Source: Microglena sp. YARC (taxonomy: Eukaryota > Chlorophyta > Chlorophyceae > Chlamydomonadales > Chlamydomonadaceae). Taken from it: a DNA stretch of 64,000 nucleotides. Positions 21,375 through 32,143 of this stretch are shown here, piece after piece. The DNA is taken from positions 2,900,621 to 2,964,620 of the forward strand of contig CM039462.1 in assembly GCA_022414725.1 (NCBI GenBank). The letters are read 5' to 3'. The first letter of the stretch is position 1; every line of letters starts with the position of its first letter. Below the pieces are notes generated by a model, which was not told the origin of the DNA, searched no databases, and worked only from the letters and a program-made list of their open reading frames with translations. A program made the translations under genes and the position numbers.

Positions 21375-22890
21375 GTTTCAGGTACTAGCAGCAGCTTCTA
21401 GGCAACTCCCCTGACTGGCTAGTAAGGCAAACCTGATGCAACCTAGTGCACCTTGAAGCCGACACACTCAGCTGTCCAGAACTGTACCAACAGCAGCTTC
21501 TAGGCAGCTTCCCTGACTGGCTAGTCAGCCAAACCTGATGCAACCTAGTGCACCTTGAAGCCGACACACTCAGCTGTCCAGAACTGTACCAGCGGCAGCT
21601 TCTAGGCAGCTTCCCTGACTGGCTAGTCAGCCGATCCTGATGCAACCTAGTGCACCTTGAAGCCGACACACTCAGCTGTCCAGAACTGTACCAGCAGCAG
21701 CTTCTAGGCAGCTTCCCTCACAGGCTAGTCAGCCGATCCTGATGCAACCTAGTGCACCTTGAAGCCGACACACTCAGCTGTCCAGAACTGTACCAGCAGC
21801 AGCTTCTAGGCAGCTTCCCTGACTGGCTAGTCAGCCAAACCTGATGCAACCTAGTGCACCTTGAAGCCGACACACTCAGCTGTCCAGAACTGTACCAGCA
21901 GCAGCTTCTAGGCAGCTTCCCTGACTGGCTAGTCAGCCGATCCTGATGAAACCAAGTGCACCTTGAAGCCGACACACTCAGCTGTCCAGAACTGTACCAG
22001 CAGCAGCTTCTAGGCAGCTTCCCTCACAGGCTAGTCAGCCAATCCTGATGCAACCTAGTGCACCTTGAAGCCGACACACTCAGCTGTCCAGAACTGTACC
22101 AACAGCAGCTTCTAGGCAGCTTCCCTGACTGGCTAGTAAGGCAAACCTGATGCAACCTAGTGCACCTTGAAGCCGACACACTCAGCTGTCCAGAACTGTA
22201 CCAGCAGCAGCTTCTAGGCAGCTTCCCTGACTGGCTAGTCAGCCGATCCTGATGCAACCTAGTGCATCTTGAAGCCGACACACTCAGCTGTACAGAACTG
22301 TACCAGCAGCAGCTTCTAGACAGCTTCCCTGACTGGCTAGTCAGCCGATCCTGATGCAACCTAGTGCACCTTGAAGCCGACACACTCAGCTGTCCAGAAC
22401 TGTACCAGCAGCAGCTTCTAGGCAGCTTCCCTGACTGGCTAGTCAGCCGATCCTGATGCAACCTAGTGCACCTTGAAGCCGACACACTCAGCTGTCCAGA
22501 ACTGTACCAGCAGCAGCTTCTAGGCAGCTTCCCTGACTGGCTAGTCAGCCAAACCTGATGCAACCTAGTGCACCTTGAAGCCGACACACTCAGCTGTCCA
22601 GAACTGTACCAGCAGCAGCTTCTAGGCAGCTTCCCTGACTGGCTAGTCAGCCGATCCTGATGCAACCTAGTGCACCTTGAAGCCGACACACTCAGCTGTC
22701 CAGAACTGTACGAGCAGCAGCTTCTAGACAGCTTCCCTCACTGGCTAGTCAGCCGATCCTGATGCAACCTAGAGCACCTTGAAGCCGACACAACCAACTG
22801 TCCTTCATTGTTGCCATCTTGGGGCTTGGCAAAGTGGCTGGCGCAGGGAGCTGCCTAGAAACTGCTGCTCTTAACTGAAAATAAAAGCTA
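21375..22890. mobile_element. Family-2 MITE swollen by a 102-bp array (~14 units)
   Basis: The termini (21375-21410 left; 22850-22890 right, GGGAGCTGCCTAGAAACTGC) match the 5131-5325 MITE. Between them about 14 near-identical 102-bp units are arranged head to tail (core CAGCAGCTTCTAGGCAGCTT, then CTGTCCAGAACTGTACCAG). Each unit starts with the sub-terminal inverted-repeat sequence itself, so the repeat includes the element's end. Because 102 is divisible by three, a 34-residue periodic minus-strand frame stays open, but there is no other sign of coding. Confidence 0.85.
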
Positions 22891-22951
22891 TGACACAGGG
22901 GCTCACTAAAAATACAACAATCAGGGTAAGACGCTCATAGGGGCTTTCTAA

Positions 22952-23099
22952 TAGGGACCGGCATATCAAATGATGTTGGCCAAAGGCAAGAATGATATCA
23001 TACAAACTACATAATGCGATTTTGCAAATACATGGTAACTTAAGCCTAGTCAGACTGCCGGCATCATATGATGACATGATATCGTATTGTTGTTCCCTC
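22952..23099. mobile_element. Family-1 MITE
   Basis: Bounded by CTTTCTAA and CTTACTAA (7 of 8 match). Begins TAGGGACCGGCA and ends TTGTTGTTCCCTC. Confidence 0.7.
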
Positions 23100-23725
23100 C
23101 TTACTAACCATCCCTCCGAGTGGTTTGTAATGTCTATCACCTGCCACACAAGTTTTCACTTCGCAGAGGACAGGGGCTCACTTATCACGTTATACAGTTA
23201 TGACAGTGATAGACATTACAAACCACTTCGAGGGATTTGAAGTAAGCCCCTATGTGCAGCATACCCTGGTTGTTATACATTATCACGGTATCCAGGTCTG
23301 CTGACATCTTTTCCTTTTTTCTGTAAGATGCCAGCAGACCTGGATACCGTGATAATGTATAACAACCAGGGTATGCTGCACATAGGGGCTTACTTAAAAT
23401 CACTCAAAGTGGTTTGTATGTCTATCACCTCACACTCAAAAGTCTTCACTTGGCACACAACAGGGGCTCACTTAGTGTACAATAATAAGGGTATGCCGTA
23501 AGTAGGGGCTTACTAAACTTCCCTCAAAGTGGTTTGTAATGTCTATCACCACGCACACAAGTTTTTTCACTTAACACATGACAGGGTATGACTTAGTGTA
23601 CACTAATAAGGGTATGCCGTAAGTAGGGGCTTACCAAACTTCCCTCAAAGTGGTTTGTAATGTCTATCACCACGCACACAAGTTTTTTCACTTGGCACAT
23701 GACAGGGGCTCACTTATTATATTAC
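23100..23725. repeat. 120-bp tandem repeat with a long palindrome
   Basis: Units with AAGTGGTTTGTAATGTCTAT and CACAGGGGCTCACTTA-like sequence lie at 23105, 23401, 23521 and 23641. 23207-23426 is a near-perfect palindrome: arms of about 100 bp around a ~15-nt spacer near 23310. A related single unit is at 29240-29375. Confidence 0.8.
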
Positions 23726-23915
23726 TTTTTGGCGGATCCCCCCCTTCTGGGGGGCGTGAGCCCCCAGTGTTACCCATTTGTCCGTCCGTCTGACTGTGAT
23801 GAAGCCCGACACGTCCGCCAACGGTCTCGGAACTAACTCGCTTCCCTTTCCACATGTCGCTCCGTCGCGATCACTCTCCGCCAATTTTTAGCGTCGCAGG
23901 CGACGCTGCATAGAA
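23726..23915 (-). mobile_element. Family-3 element, unexpanded copy
   Basis: Reverse copy running from TTTTTGGCGGATCCCCCCC to GCGTCGCAGGCGACGCTGCA. Confidence 0.7.
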
Positions 23916-24042
23916 CTTGTCACAGTTATGATGACATCTTGTGGAAAAATGGAAAAGCGAAACCAGGGTTTGCATAAATTTCTTTGTCGTCAACGAAGAG
24001 GGTCGAAGATGTTTACACAAACCCTGGTTTCGCTTTTCCTTG

Positions 24043-24366
24043 TATCAGCATGTATAGCGGTGCTCTCACGCGTTTTATGACTTGGTGACTACTTATGTAC
24101 TCCCTTAGAACTATCGGCTCTCCCGAGCCAGCTTCCCGTGGGACTGAGTCATCTTGAGATGACTCAGTGGCAGCTTCCTGTCACCTACGTCTCCGGTCTG
24201 ATCTGTACCCTGTTAGGTTCCTGTCTACCGCCTCCTTTCACCACAGGTGCCCCTTTATGGGTCTCCTGTGTCTGTAACGTTATCCTTGTCTCCGTGTATA
24301 GATTGGTGCGTCTGTTCCGCTGCTTTAATCTACTGTCCACTCTACCGGAGTGATTTCAAGCTGATA
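24043..24366 (+). repeat. Copia-1 5' LTR
   Basis: 324 bp, TATCAGC...GCTGATA. Contains a 12-bp perfect hairpin at 24143-24168. The sequence just inside it begins GGTTATTGGGC, the likely primer-binding site. Confidence 0.9.
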
Positions 24367-24403
24367 GGTTATTGGGCTCCTCATCACTACCACTGCTTTG
24401 ATA

Positions 24404-26553
24404 ATGCAACTTCCGCGAGGGCCTCCTGCCGGCTTTGTGAAACTTACCAAACTTAATGGTGTTTCATGGGCTCGTGGGATCCGCAGTGTCATTGTGAGCA
24501 ATGGATGCGACTGAATCCTCTCAACCGGGGTGAAGGTTCCTCTAGATTGGCTAGACGACTGCACGCCAGCGGCCTCTGCTGCCGGAGAGGAGGGTCCTTC
24601 CGCCATCAAGGAAGTAACCCCCCCCGATCAATCCTCCAACTTTACGGTTCCTTCTCTCAATGTTCGACGCCTTTCCTCTGATGTTGAGGATGTCCTGATG
24701 AAGCTGTGTTGTGTACAGACACAGATCATCCGTTGTGCATCAGACCCGCAGCCTCCTTTCGTCCCTTTCAATTATGATGAAGACTACTCTACTACTACTG
24801 ATGATGAGGAGGACTTGAAGAGTGCTACGAGTGCTGACTTCGGTGGCGTGACCCCATCTGCTGCTGCCACTCGTGTCTTTGAGACTTCCGCTGTTTCGCC
24901 GGTGTATGAGCCTCCTGATCAGCAGATGCCTAATCGAGAGCTTTCGCCTGTGTATCAGCCTCAGCCTTCGTCGGCGCCTCCCTTTGAGCCTGTTCCCCCG
25001 GCTTACCCGGAGGTGGCTAAGCCCACTTTCTTGAAGGGCTTTGCTTCTTTTTCCTCTGCATCTGCCCCCATGGAGCGTGGCCTCCCTGGCTACCACACTC
25101 GCTCTCGCGAGGCTGCTGTTTCCTCTGCACGCACCTCTGCTGCTGGTGCCTCCCTGGAACCCCCTCCGCCTCCGCCGGTGGAGCTGCCTCCTGCCCCTGG
25201 CCCTCCTCCTATGCTGCATACGCGGTCTTGCGCATCTTGGGAGCATCTGCTCACTGGCGGATCTCCTCCGACTTTGAACCTTCGGGACTACCGCCTGATC
25301 AACATGGATCGACGGGATGGTGAGTCCTTGAACCGCTCTTTGTACGGTCGGATGGATATGCAGGCTACAATGGCAAATGTTAGTGTGAAGCTGAGGCATC
25401 GCCGAGTGATGGCTTTCTCTGAGCTTGGTACCAGGTGTCGTTCTTTTCTTGGTCCAGTCACTTCTGGGATTCTGTATCCCCCAAATCATGGTGTTTCCTT
25501 TGGTGGTACGAGGCGTAGTGATCACGAGAAGCTTGGTTATCAGTTTGTGCGAGTGCCTGTCCCTCTGTGTCCTGTTAGCCCAGATTTCGAGCTGCTTATG
25601 AGTGTTGCGAGGTCCATTCCTGTGATTAGGAACATAGACGACCAGCGCGCTCTTGACGCTGGTCTTGCTGCGGAGTATTTCATGGACATTCGTAGGTCCT
25701 TGGCTCCTGTCCCTTCTGCGATTGGAGCTGGGTCTAATACCCTCATTCATGGTGAGTCTCGGTTTGATCCTGCACTGTTGGGGTTCAGTGCACTGCCTCT
25801 CGAACGTCAGGAGTTCATGTGTTTAACTATGGTGCTCGCGAACATGGAGGACGATATGGTCAAGGTATACCAGGACTTTGCCACCCTCGGGATATCCTTT
25901 TGGATATCCGGAAGACGCAGTCTGATGCCCTTGCCTCTAGAGTCCCTCTCATGCGTATCGAACTTCATAATGCGCACATGGGCCCTTCTGACCGTGTCGA
26001 TGATTTCTTTCGCATGGTTCGCAGTCTGTGCACTGACCTCCGCAGTGCTGGACATCCTGTCACTCAGCGCCACGCCATGGAAACCATTGTGAATGGGATC
26101 CGTTTGATCCGATTTGAATCGCTGCGGATCCAGTACGGTATGATGTTGGCTAACAGACAGACTATAGATTACTGGTCTTGTCTGGAGGCATATCGGTCTC
26201 TCGACATTTTGAACATTGCTCTCCCCAGGTCCGACTCCAGGCATCCTGGTTGGTCCCGGGACGCTCCCCAGGTTCCTGCCAATGCTGCGTTTCAGCGTGG
26301 GCAGGGATCTGGTTCTCAGGGTTCTGGTTCCAACAAGCGACGTCTGGATTGCACTTGGGGCCCATGCCTCAGCAAGACGACCCACTCGGAGGATCGCTGT
26401 TTCACGAAGCATCCGCACCTGCGTAAGACCAAGCCTGGTGCACCGGTTACCAATCCGGTGCCCATGGCCTTGGCCCTTCCAGGTGTGCTTACTCCGCGGC
26501 AGCTGGCCTCCTTGCAGGCTCAGATTGATGGGTATGCTTTGGACAAGAAATAG
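24404..26553 (+). pseudogene. Copia-1 gag, broken
   Basis: Encodes the nucleocapsid-type polyprotein of the element. The start ATG lies at 24404 and matches the Copia-3 start. A TGA interrupts at 24512-24514 and a one-base frameshift lies near 25883. Near the C terminus is a zinc-knuckle-like CTWGPCLSKTTHSEDRC (C-x4-C-x5-H-x4-C). The N-terminal half is acidic, then Pro-rich. The frame ends at TAG (26551-26553), and the protease frame continues in register after it. Confidence 0.85.
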
Positions 26554-28325
26554 GAGGTACGCTCTGTCCTTTTCTCTTGCACTGCGAAATTTTCAAATGT
26601 CTGCAGCCCGAGCCTGTCTGAGGGTGTCTGGCATGTTGATTCTGGAGCTGGGATGTCAATCACAGGTGATATGTCTTTGTTCACTGTGTTTCATGCTTCT
26701 GAGACTGGGACAGCAGTTAAATTTGGTGATGGTGTGGTTCAACGGTCTGTGGGTCAGGGTTCTATTGTGTTAGGTAGTGATTGGTTACCAACACCAATCA
26801 CTTTAACCAATGTTCTCTACATCCCACACTGTCCGGTGAACCTCATGTCAGTAAATGCTGTTGCCCATGCTCACAACTGCAAGATTTCTTTTGATAGTCT
26901 TAGTTGTACTGCCACACAGGGCTCTTCTGTTCTGTGGTCTTTCCCTGCCTCCAGTGATGGTGTGTACAAGTTTGCATGTAGGCCTTGTCACACCCCTCGT
27001 GGCCGTTTGTATGGTGCTGAAGATTATCCAGCTTTTGCTCTTGATGTTGATGAGGATGGTGGAGTTGTGATCCCTACCACTCCTGAATGGTTGTGGCATA
27101 GGCGGCTGGGTCACCCTGGCTATGATGCCATGCACAACCTTGTAAGGAAGGGTTTGGTTCAGAACTTACCCCTCACTCTCCAACAGGTGCAAAGACTGTC
27201 TAAGATCCCATGTGATGCTTGTCAGAAGGCAAAGGGAAAACGTATCCCTTTTCCTAAAGAAAGCAAAACTAGGATCCGTGCCCCATTACAACGCCTTCAC
27301 TTGGACATCATGGGGCCATTTAATATTAGGGGCTTGCGTGGGGACTTTTATGTTCTGTGTCTCACTGACCAATACTCTGGCTATGCTGAGGTCTTGTGCT
27401 TGAGAACCAGGGATGAAGCTCCCTTAGCAGTTCAAACTACCATCCTCAGATGGATGACTCAGCTGCATGGATTTGTTTTCAAGTGTCTTAGGTCTGACAG
27501 GGCTAAGGAATTTATAGTGAAGTGGTTCGAGGATTGGTTAGAATCGGTTGGTGCTGTGCATGAATTGTCCATGGCTTACACTGCTCAGCAGAATGCGACT
27601 GTGGAACGGTACAATGGGGTCCTTTAGAACGTAGCTAGGAGCATTCACTTGGAGTCTAAGCTCACTAAGTCCTTCTGGCCCTATGCCTTCCTCGCCGCGT
27701 GTTACCTACGCAACCGGCTGCCTAATCAGGGTGACAAGACTCCTTATGAGTTGTTCTTTGGGGTTCTACCTGATGTATCGTTATTGCGCGTGTTCGGGTG
27801 CCCATGCTATGTTACCTTAGTGAATGGGAAGAAGCGCAATAAGCTTGACGAAAGGGCGTTATCTGGTAGACTGGTTGGGTATTCTCTGGTGAGTAAGGGT
27901 TATTTTGTTTGGGTTCCGAAGTTGCGCCAGGTGGTAGAGAGTCGTGATGTGCTCTTCTATGAACAGTTTTAGCTATAACTGTATCCCTGGGCTCTTTCCC
28001 TATGATGGATCTCAGTATTTTTCTCGCACCCCTGCCGCTATCATCGGTAAAGGGCTTGATACTACTGACAATGTCCTGGGCCCTTTACCAAGCCCGATTG
28101 TTGACCGCTTTACTGGTCATGGGATGACGATGCGTCCCAGGCCAGGTAATGATGGTGCTGTATCGCGTGCGGCGGCATTGGGCCAGGGGGAGTCTGATGT
28201 TCCTTCAAGCTCTAATTTATTCGAATCTCAGGGGGTCGCCGGGCCTTCCTCTGCGCCACGTTTCGTCGGTGAAGTCGTAGGATTTTCAGTTCATTCGCAT
28301 GTTTGGAATGACTGCTTCTCCTTAA
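26554..28325 (+). pseudogene. Copia-1 pol: protease and integrase, no RT
   Basis: Same frame as gag after the TAG. The protease site [10 protein letters not shown] lies at about 26629-26660 (Asp at 26638). Integrase zinc motif [14 protein letters not shown] with [10 protein letters not shown] at about 27090-27240, then [15 protein letters not shown] and [11 protein letters not shown], giving the D-D-E set. A nonsense codon lies at 27625-27627 (Copia-3 has CAG) and a frameshift near 27970. Just after the GPSSAPRFVGE linker the sequence jumps to the last residues of RNase H (MFGMTAS) and stops at 28323-28325. About 1.9 kb is missing compared with Copia-3. Confidence 0.85.
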
Positions 28326-28716
28326 ACCAATTTTTTTGGTTACATGTATTCTAGAATTTTGGTTACATGTATTCTGGAATTTTTGGTTACATTTTAGGGT
28401 TTCTTTGGTTACATTTAGAGTTTCTTTAAGTTATCATTGATTGGCATTAGGTTCCTATTCCCGGATCGGGTTTTCTATACCGTTGTTACCCGACTTTGAT
28501 ATTTAGTTGTCCTCTTATATCCACTTGGCAAATTTTGGTTCTTTGCCTTGCTTCATACCTTCCCTTACACCCTTCGGGTTTCATTTGAAGTTTCTCTCGA
28601 TTTTATTTTCCGGAGTTCTTTGATTTTTTTTTTTTTAATTTGTTACATATAGTTCTATGTCACCAGTGCCATAGGTGGAGTAGTACTATTGTATGTCACC
28701 TGTGTCATAGGTGGAG

Positions 28717-29039
28717 TATCAGCATGTATAGCGGTGCTCTCACGCGTTTATGACTTGGTGACTACTTATGTACTCCCTTAGAACTATCGGCTCTCCTGAG
28801 CCAGCTTCCCGTGGGACTGATTCATCTTGAGATGAATCAGTGGCAGCTTCCTGTCACCTACGTCTCCGGTCTGATCTGTACCCTGTTAGGTTCCTGTCTA
28901 CCGCCTCCTTTCACCACAGGTGCCCCTTTATGGGTCTCCTGTGTCTGTAACGTTATCCTTGTCTCCGTGTATAGATTGGTGCGTCTGTTCCGCTGCTTTA
29001 ATCTACTGTCCACTCTACCGGAGTGATTTCAAGCTGATA
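28717..29039 (+). repeat. Copia-1 3' LTR
   Basis: 323 bp, preceded by the weak purine tract AGGTGGAG. It differs from the 5' LTR by one T deletion, one transition and two paired changes in the hairpin at 28816-28841. Confidence 0.9.
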
Positions 29040-29049
29040 CCTTGTTTCT

Positions 29050-29510
29050 GCAAGATGTCATAATAACTGTACACCATGACCATTTACCATGTAGCATGTA
29101 TACAAATCAGGGTTTGCTGCTCGTAGGGGCTTATGATGTAACGGGAGTAATGGGTATATGTACTAGAGAATTAGTACTCGGACATCATATGACTTCTTTG
29201 CCGAATGTCGCTATGGTGTAACGATTCAGATCCGTTACATATTAAGCATTCCTCAAAGTGGTTTGTGATGTCTATCACCTGACACACAAGTTTCTTCACT
29301 CGGCACAGGACAGGGGCTCACTTAGTGTACTATCATCAGGGTATGATGCATGTAGGGTTTTACTTCAAGTACAAGTATAAAAGTAGCTTCAATCATGTAT
29401 TGAAGGCAACTTGTCAGAATGGTGAATTACAGGCACATGGATGCTATATCGGCATCTACATCTAGATCTGTGTGCCTGTAGTTCACCATTCTGACACAAC
29501 TGATGGAGGC
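29050..29510. other. No gene seen; repeats and a 29-bp inverted repeat
   Basis: Includes a unit of the 23.1-23.7 kb repeat (29240-29375), a block (29150-29235) that recurs diverged at 30910-31000, and an inverted repeat (29411-29438 with 29468-29500, core CAGAATGGTGAA / TTCACCATTCTG). Confidence 0.6.
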
Positions 29511-30370
29511 CAGGGCCTTAGGAGCAGTGTCCTATATGGTGACACCATCTCCTAGTAGCAATCTATCTTCTTTCAAAGGCGACTAGATGAGGCAAAGGAC
29601 TAAGGAGCTGTGTCCTATACAGTGACACCGTCTCCTAGATACACTTCCATCTTCGATCAAAGGCGACTAGAGGAGGCAAGGGCACAAGGAGCGGCACACT
29701 CTACAGTGACACAGTCTCCTAGTGAGACTTCTATCTTCTATACAAGGTGAATAGATGAGGCAAGGGGACAAGGAGAAGTGCACTCTACAGTGACACCGGC
29801 TCCTAGTGGCACTTCTATCTTCTATCTAAGGCGACTAGATGAGGCAAGGGGACAAGGAGCGGCACATTCTACAGTGACACAGTCTCCTTGAGGCACTTCT
29901 ATATTTTATCTAAGGCGACTAGATGAGGCAAGGGGACAAGGAGCGGCACATTCTACAGTGACACAGTCTCCTTGAGGCACTTCTATCTTCTATCTAAGGC
30001 GACTAGATGAGGCAAGGGGACAAGGAGCGGCACATTCTACAGTGACACAGTCTCCTTGAGGCACTTCTATCTTCTATCTAAGGCGAATAGATGAGGCTAG
30101 GGACTAGGGAGCCGTGTCCTATACAGTGACACCGGCTCCTAGTGGCACTTCTATCTTCTATCATAGGCGACTAGAGATGGCAAGGGCCAAGGAGCGGTGC
30201 ACCGTTTCGTGACACTGGTTCCAAGCGGCTCTGCCATCTTCTTTGAAGGTGACTAGAGAAGACAAGGGGCTAAGGAGCGGTGCACTACATGGTTGCTTCC
30301 GCTGCTAGGGGAACTTCAAACTTCTTGCCAAGGCGACTAGAGGAGGCAAGGGGCTATGAGCAGTGCTGCA
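29510..30370. repeat. 84-bp minisatellite, about ten units
   Basis: Units contain GGCGACTAGATGAGGCAAGG, CAGTGACACAGTCTCCT and CACTTCTATCTTCTATCTAA. The central four are nearly identical and the outer ones are diverged. No splice-like or coding feature stands out. Confidence 0.9.
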
Positions 30371-31250
30371 CCCAACGTGCTACGCCACCCCTCTTAAGAC
30401 GTGAGGCACTTACCACCGAGCTTTGCTCTAGGACGGTGCTACCACACTTCCCAACAATCGGGCTTGAGTCGCCACTCGTGGCTATCAACACGGCGTCCAG
30501 AAATCTTAAATAAAAAATACTGCCTGTGCGCCATTATGGTGCCAGCTCCTTGCAAGTTGAATTAACATAGAGGGTGCAACACATGTACTGCACAGTCTAC
30601 AAAACAAAGCATCTTACTCTCGAGTCTTAACATGAATCTTTGTTCTCATGCATCACTGCATGGGGCTTTTGAAATAAAATCTTGAGGCGCCGAGGAGACA
30701 GTCGGGCAAACATGGGCCACCACATACATAAAACACACCAAGCTTTATCGATTTACGATTTACCCCGATACTATACGGCACCACATCTGTGTATCTATCA
30801 GGCCTTTGCCATCCCGTTTTGATTAATGGCTGACAGGTTGACAAATCATCTCGACGACGCAGGTGCGGGGTTCAAAGTCCTCTGGGTGCGCCTGTGTAAC
30901 TGTACAAATCGACACATGTACTAAGGGAATCAGTACTCAGACATCTATATAACTCCTTTGGCCAATGTCGCAATGGTTAAGTAACGATCCACGTCGTTAC
31001 AGCCTGAGCGCTCGCTGTCGCTGTCAACTGCCATGGTAGCTATGTCCAGGTCAGTTAGCTGCCCGTACTCTACCTCCAAACAGTAGGCTCCCTTAATACC
31101 ACGCCCCACCAGGCGTTCTCATAACTTTGTTCGGGCCTTAGCCCTTCACCCTCGGGGAACTCGCCAAATCGCGAAAGGAACGCATGCGGGGTCCACGATT
31201 AGTCTTAGTCATATAATGACCTGGCACTTTTGACTCTGGCGCTCAGCCCT
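30371..31250. other. No gene seen
   Basis: Mostly unique. 31020-31210 resembles 19690-19830. No exon is supported. Confidence 0.5.
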
Positions 31251-31259
31251 ATACCCGCG

Positions 31260-31925
31260 TTGCGTCAAGCTCGTCAGTGCTGACCTGGCAGAAGCCTGAG
31301 ACATTCCACCTACACTTACACCGCCACAGAACCTGCAAAGACAGCCACCGGGGATACCTCTTCCTGGATTCTCTCTTAGCACAGCCTTGGCAGGAGAAAA
31401 TAAGTGGATGTGTCCAGGGGGGGAAGAGGCCCCAGAGTCGGATGTCTACAGAGCCACTTACTAATCTCTCTACCTTAGGGTTCAGATAAGAGCACGTAGA
31501 AAGCTCATCTCTAAGCTGCACAGAGAATCTATTGCCTCCTGTATCAACGTTCTTGCCACACATTGCACGAAGGAGTCCCTACCGTCTGGAGGGCGACACT
31601 TACCATGTCTGCCATGGTGACTTTCCCCAGCTGATGTGTACAGGAGGGTCCCCTTAACACCACACCCCTCTAGACGTTATCTTTTCCCCCTTCTATACAG
31701 CCACATTGCCTGACTATGTCGCTACCGCTGACACTCCATTCATGCACCACAGTATGCATCTGGGAACCACATCTGTGCCTCAAGCATTTGGGCACAACAT
31801 CTGCACCTTCATCATGCCTTTGCCCCTCACCAGGATTACCTGCAGAGGTAGCCACCCGGGATCTTGTCCTGGGGACTCTCCCAGCAAGGCTTTGGCTGCA
31901 GAGAAGTGGATGTGTCTCTCCTCCG
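31260..31925 (-). pseudogene. Two decayed tandem copies of the cyclase terminal exon
   Basis: Downstream of the stop, 31775-31925 reads HIHFSAAKALLGESPG and VILVRGKGMMKVQMLCPN before its own stop, a close paralogue of the exon 12 C-terminal part. 31260-31450 is a more decayed copy (GHIHLFSPAKAVL, RWLSLQ). Neither contains the FGDTVN strand. They could serve as alternative last exons only if spliced in another phase; relics are more likely. Confidence 0.75.
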
Positions 31926-31935
31926 CTATTCATTT

Positions 31936-32143
31936 ACCCCGATATGCGTCCGGGCACCACATCTGAGTCTCCATCATGCCTTTGCCCTTCACTAGGGTCA
32001 CCTGTGGAGGTAGCCACCCGAGGTCGTGTCCAGGGGTCTCTCCCAGTGCGGCTTTGGCGGCAGCAGAGAAGTGGATGTGTCCAGGGAGGGAAGAAGCCTC
32101 CATGTGTGAAGTTGTGTTCACGGTATCACCAAAGAGACAAAAC
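31936..32143 (-). CDS. Cyclase exon 12, terminal
   Basis: CACACAG onward. Reads [25 protein letters not shown] and [15 protein letters not shown], then TGA at 31936-31938. The phosphate-binding Lys of KGKG is present. The Arg expected after NTxS is His (codon CAC). Confidence 0.88.

Larger units (their letters stand above)
24043..29039 (+). mobile_element. Copia-1: Ty1/copia LTR retrotransposon, RT-deleted
   Basis: A complete insertion of 4997 bp flanked by the 5-bp duplication CCTTG (24038-24042 and 29040-29044). The LTRs begin TATCAGC and end GCTGATA. Order is LTR, gag, protease, integrase, LTR, the copia order. Reverse transcriptase and nearly all of RNase H are missing by an internal deletion near 28280-28297, so it cannot move on its own. 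The LTRs differ at only about four sites, which implies recent insertion. It is inserted inside a foldback sequence (arms 23924-23950 and 29050-29072). Confidence 0.92.

Noticed and set aside
21385..22689. 34-residue periodic minus-strand protein
   Set aside because: 102-bp DNA repeat inside a MITE; period divisible by three keeps the frame open, with no start context or homologue.
24740..25750. 336-codon Arg-rich minus-strand frame
   Set aside because: Antisense shadow of Copia-1 gag; the same shadow occurs opposite Copia-2 and partly opposite Copia-3.
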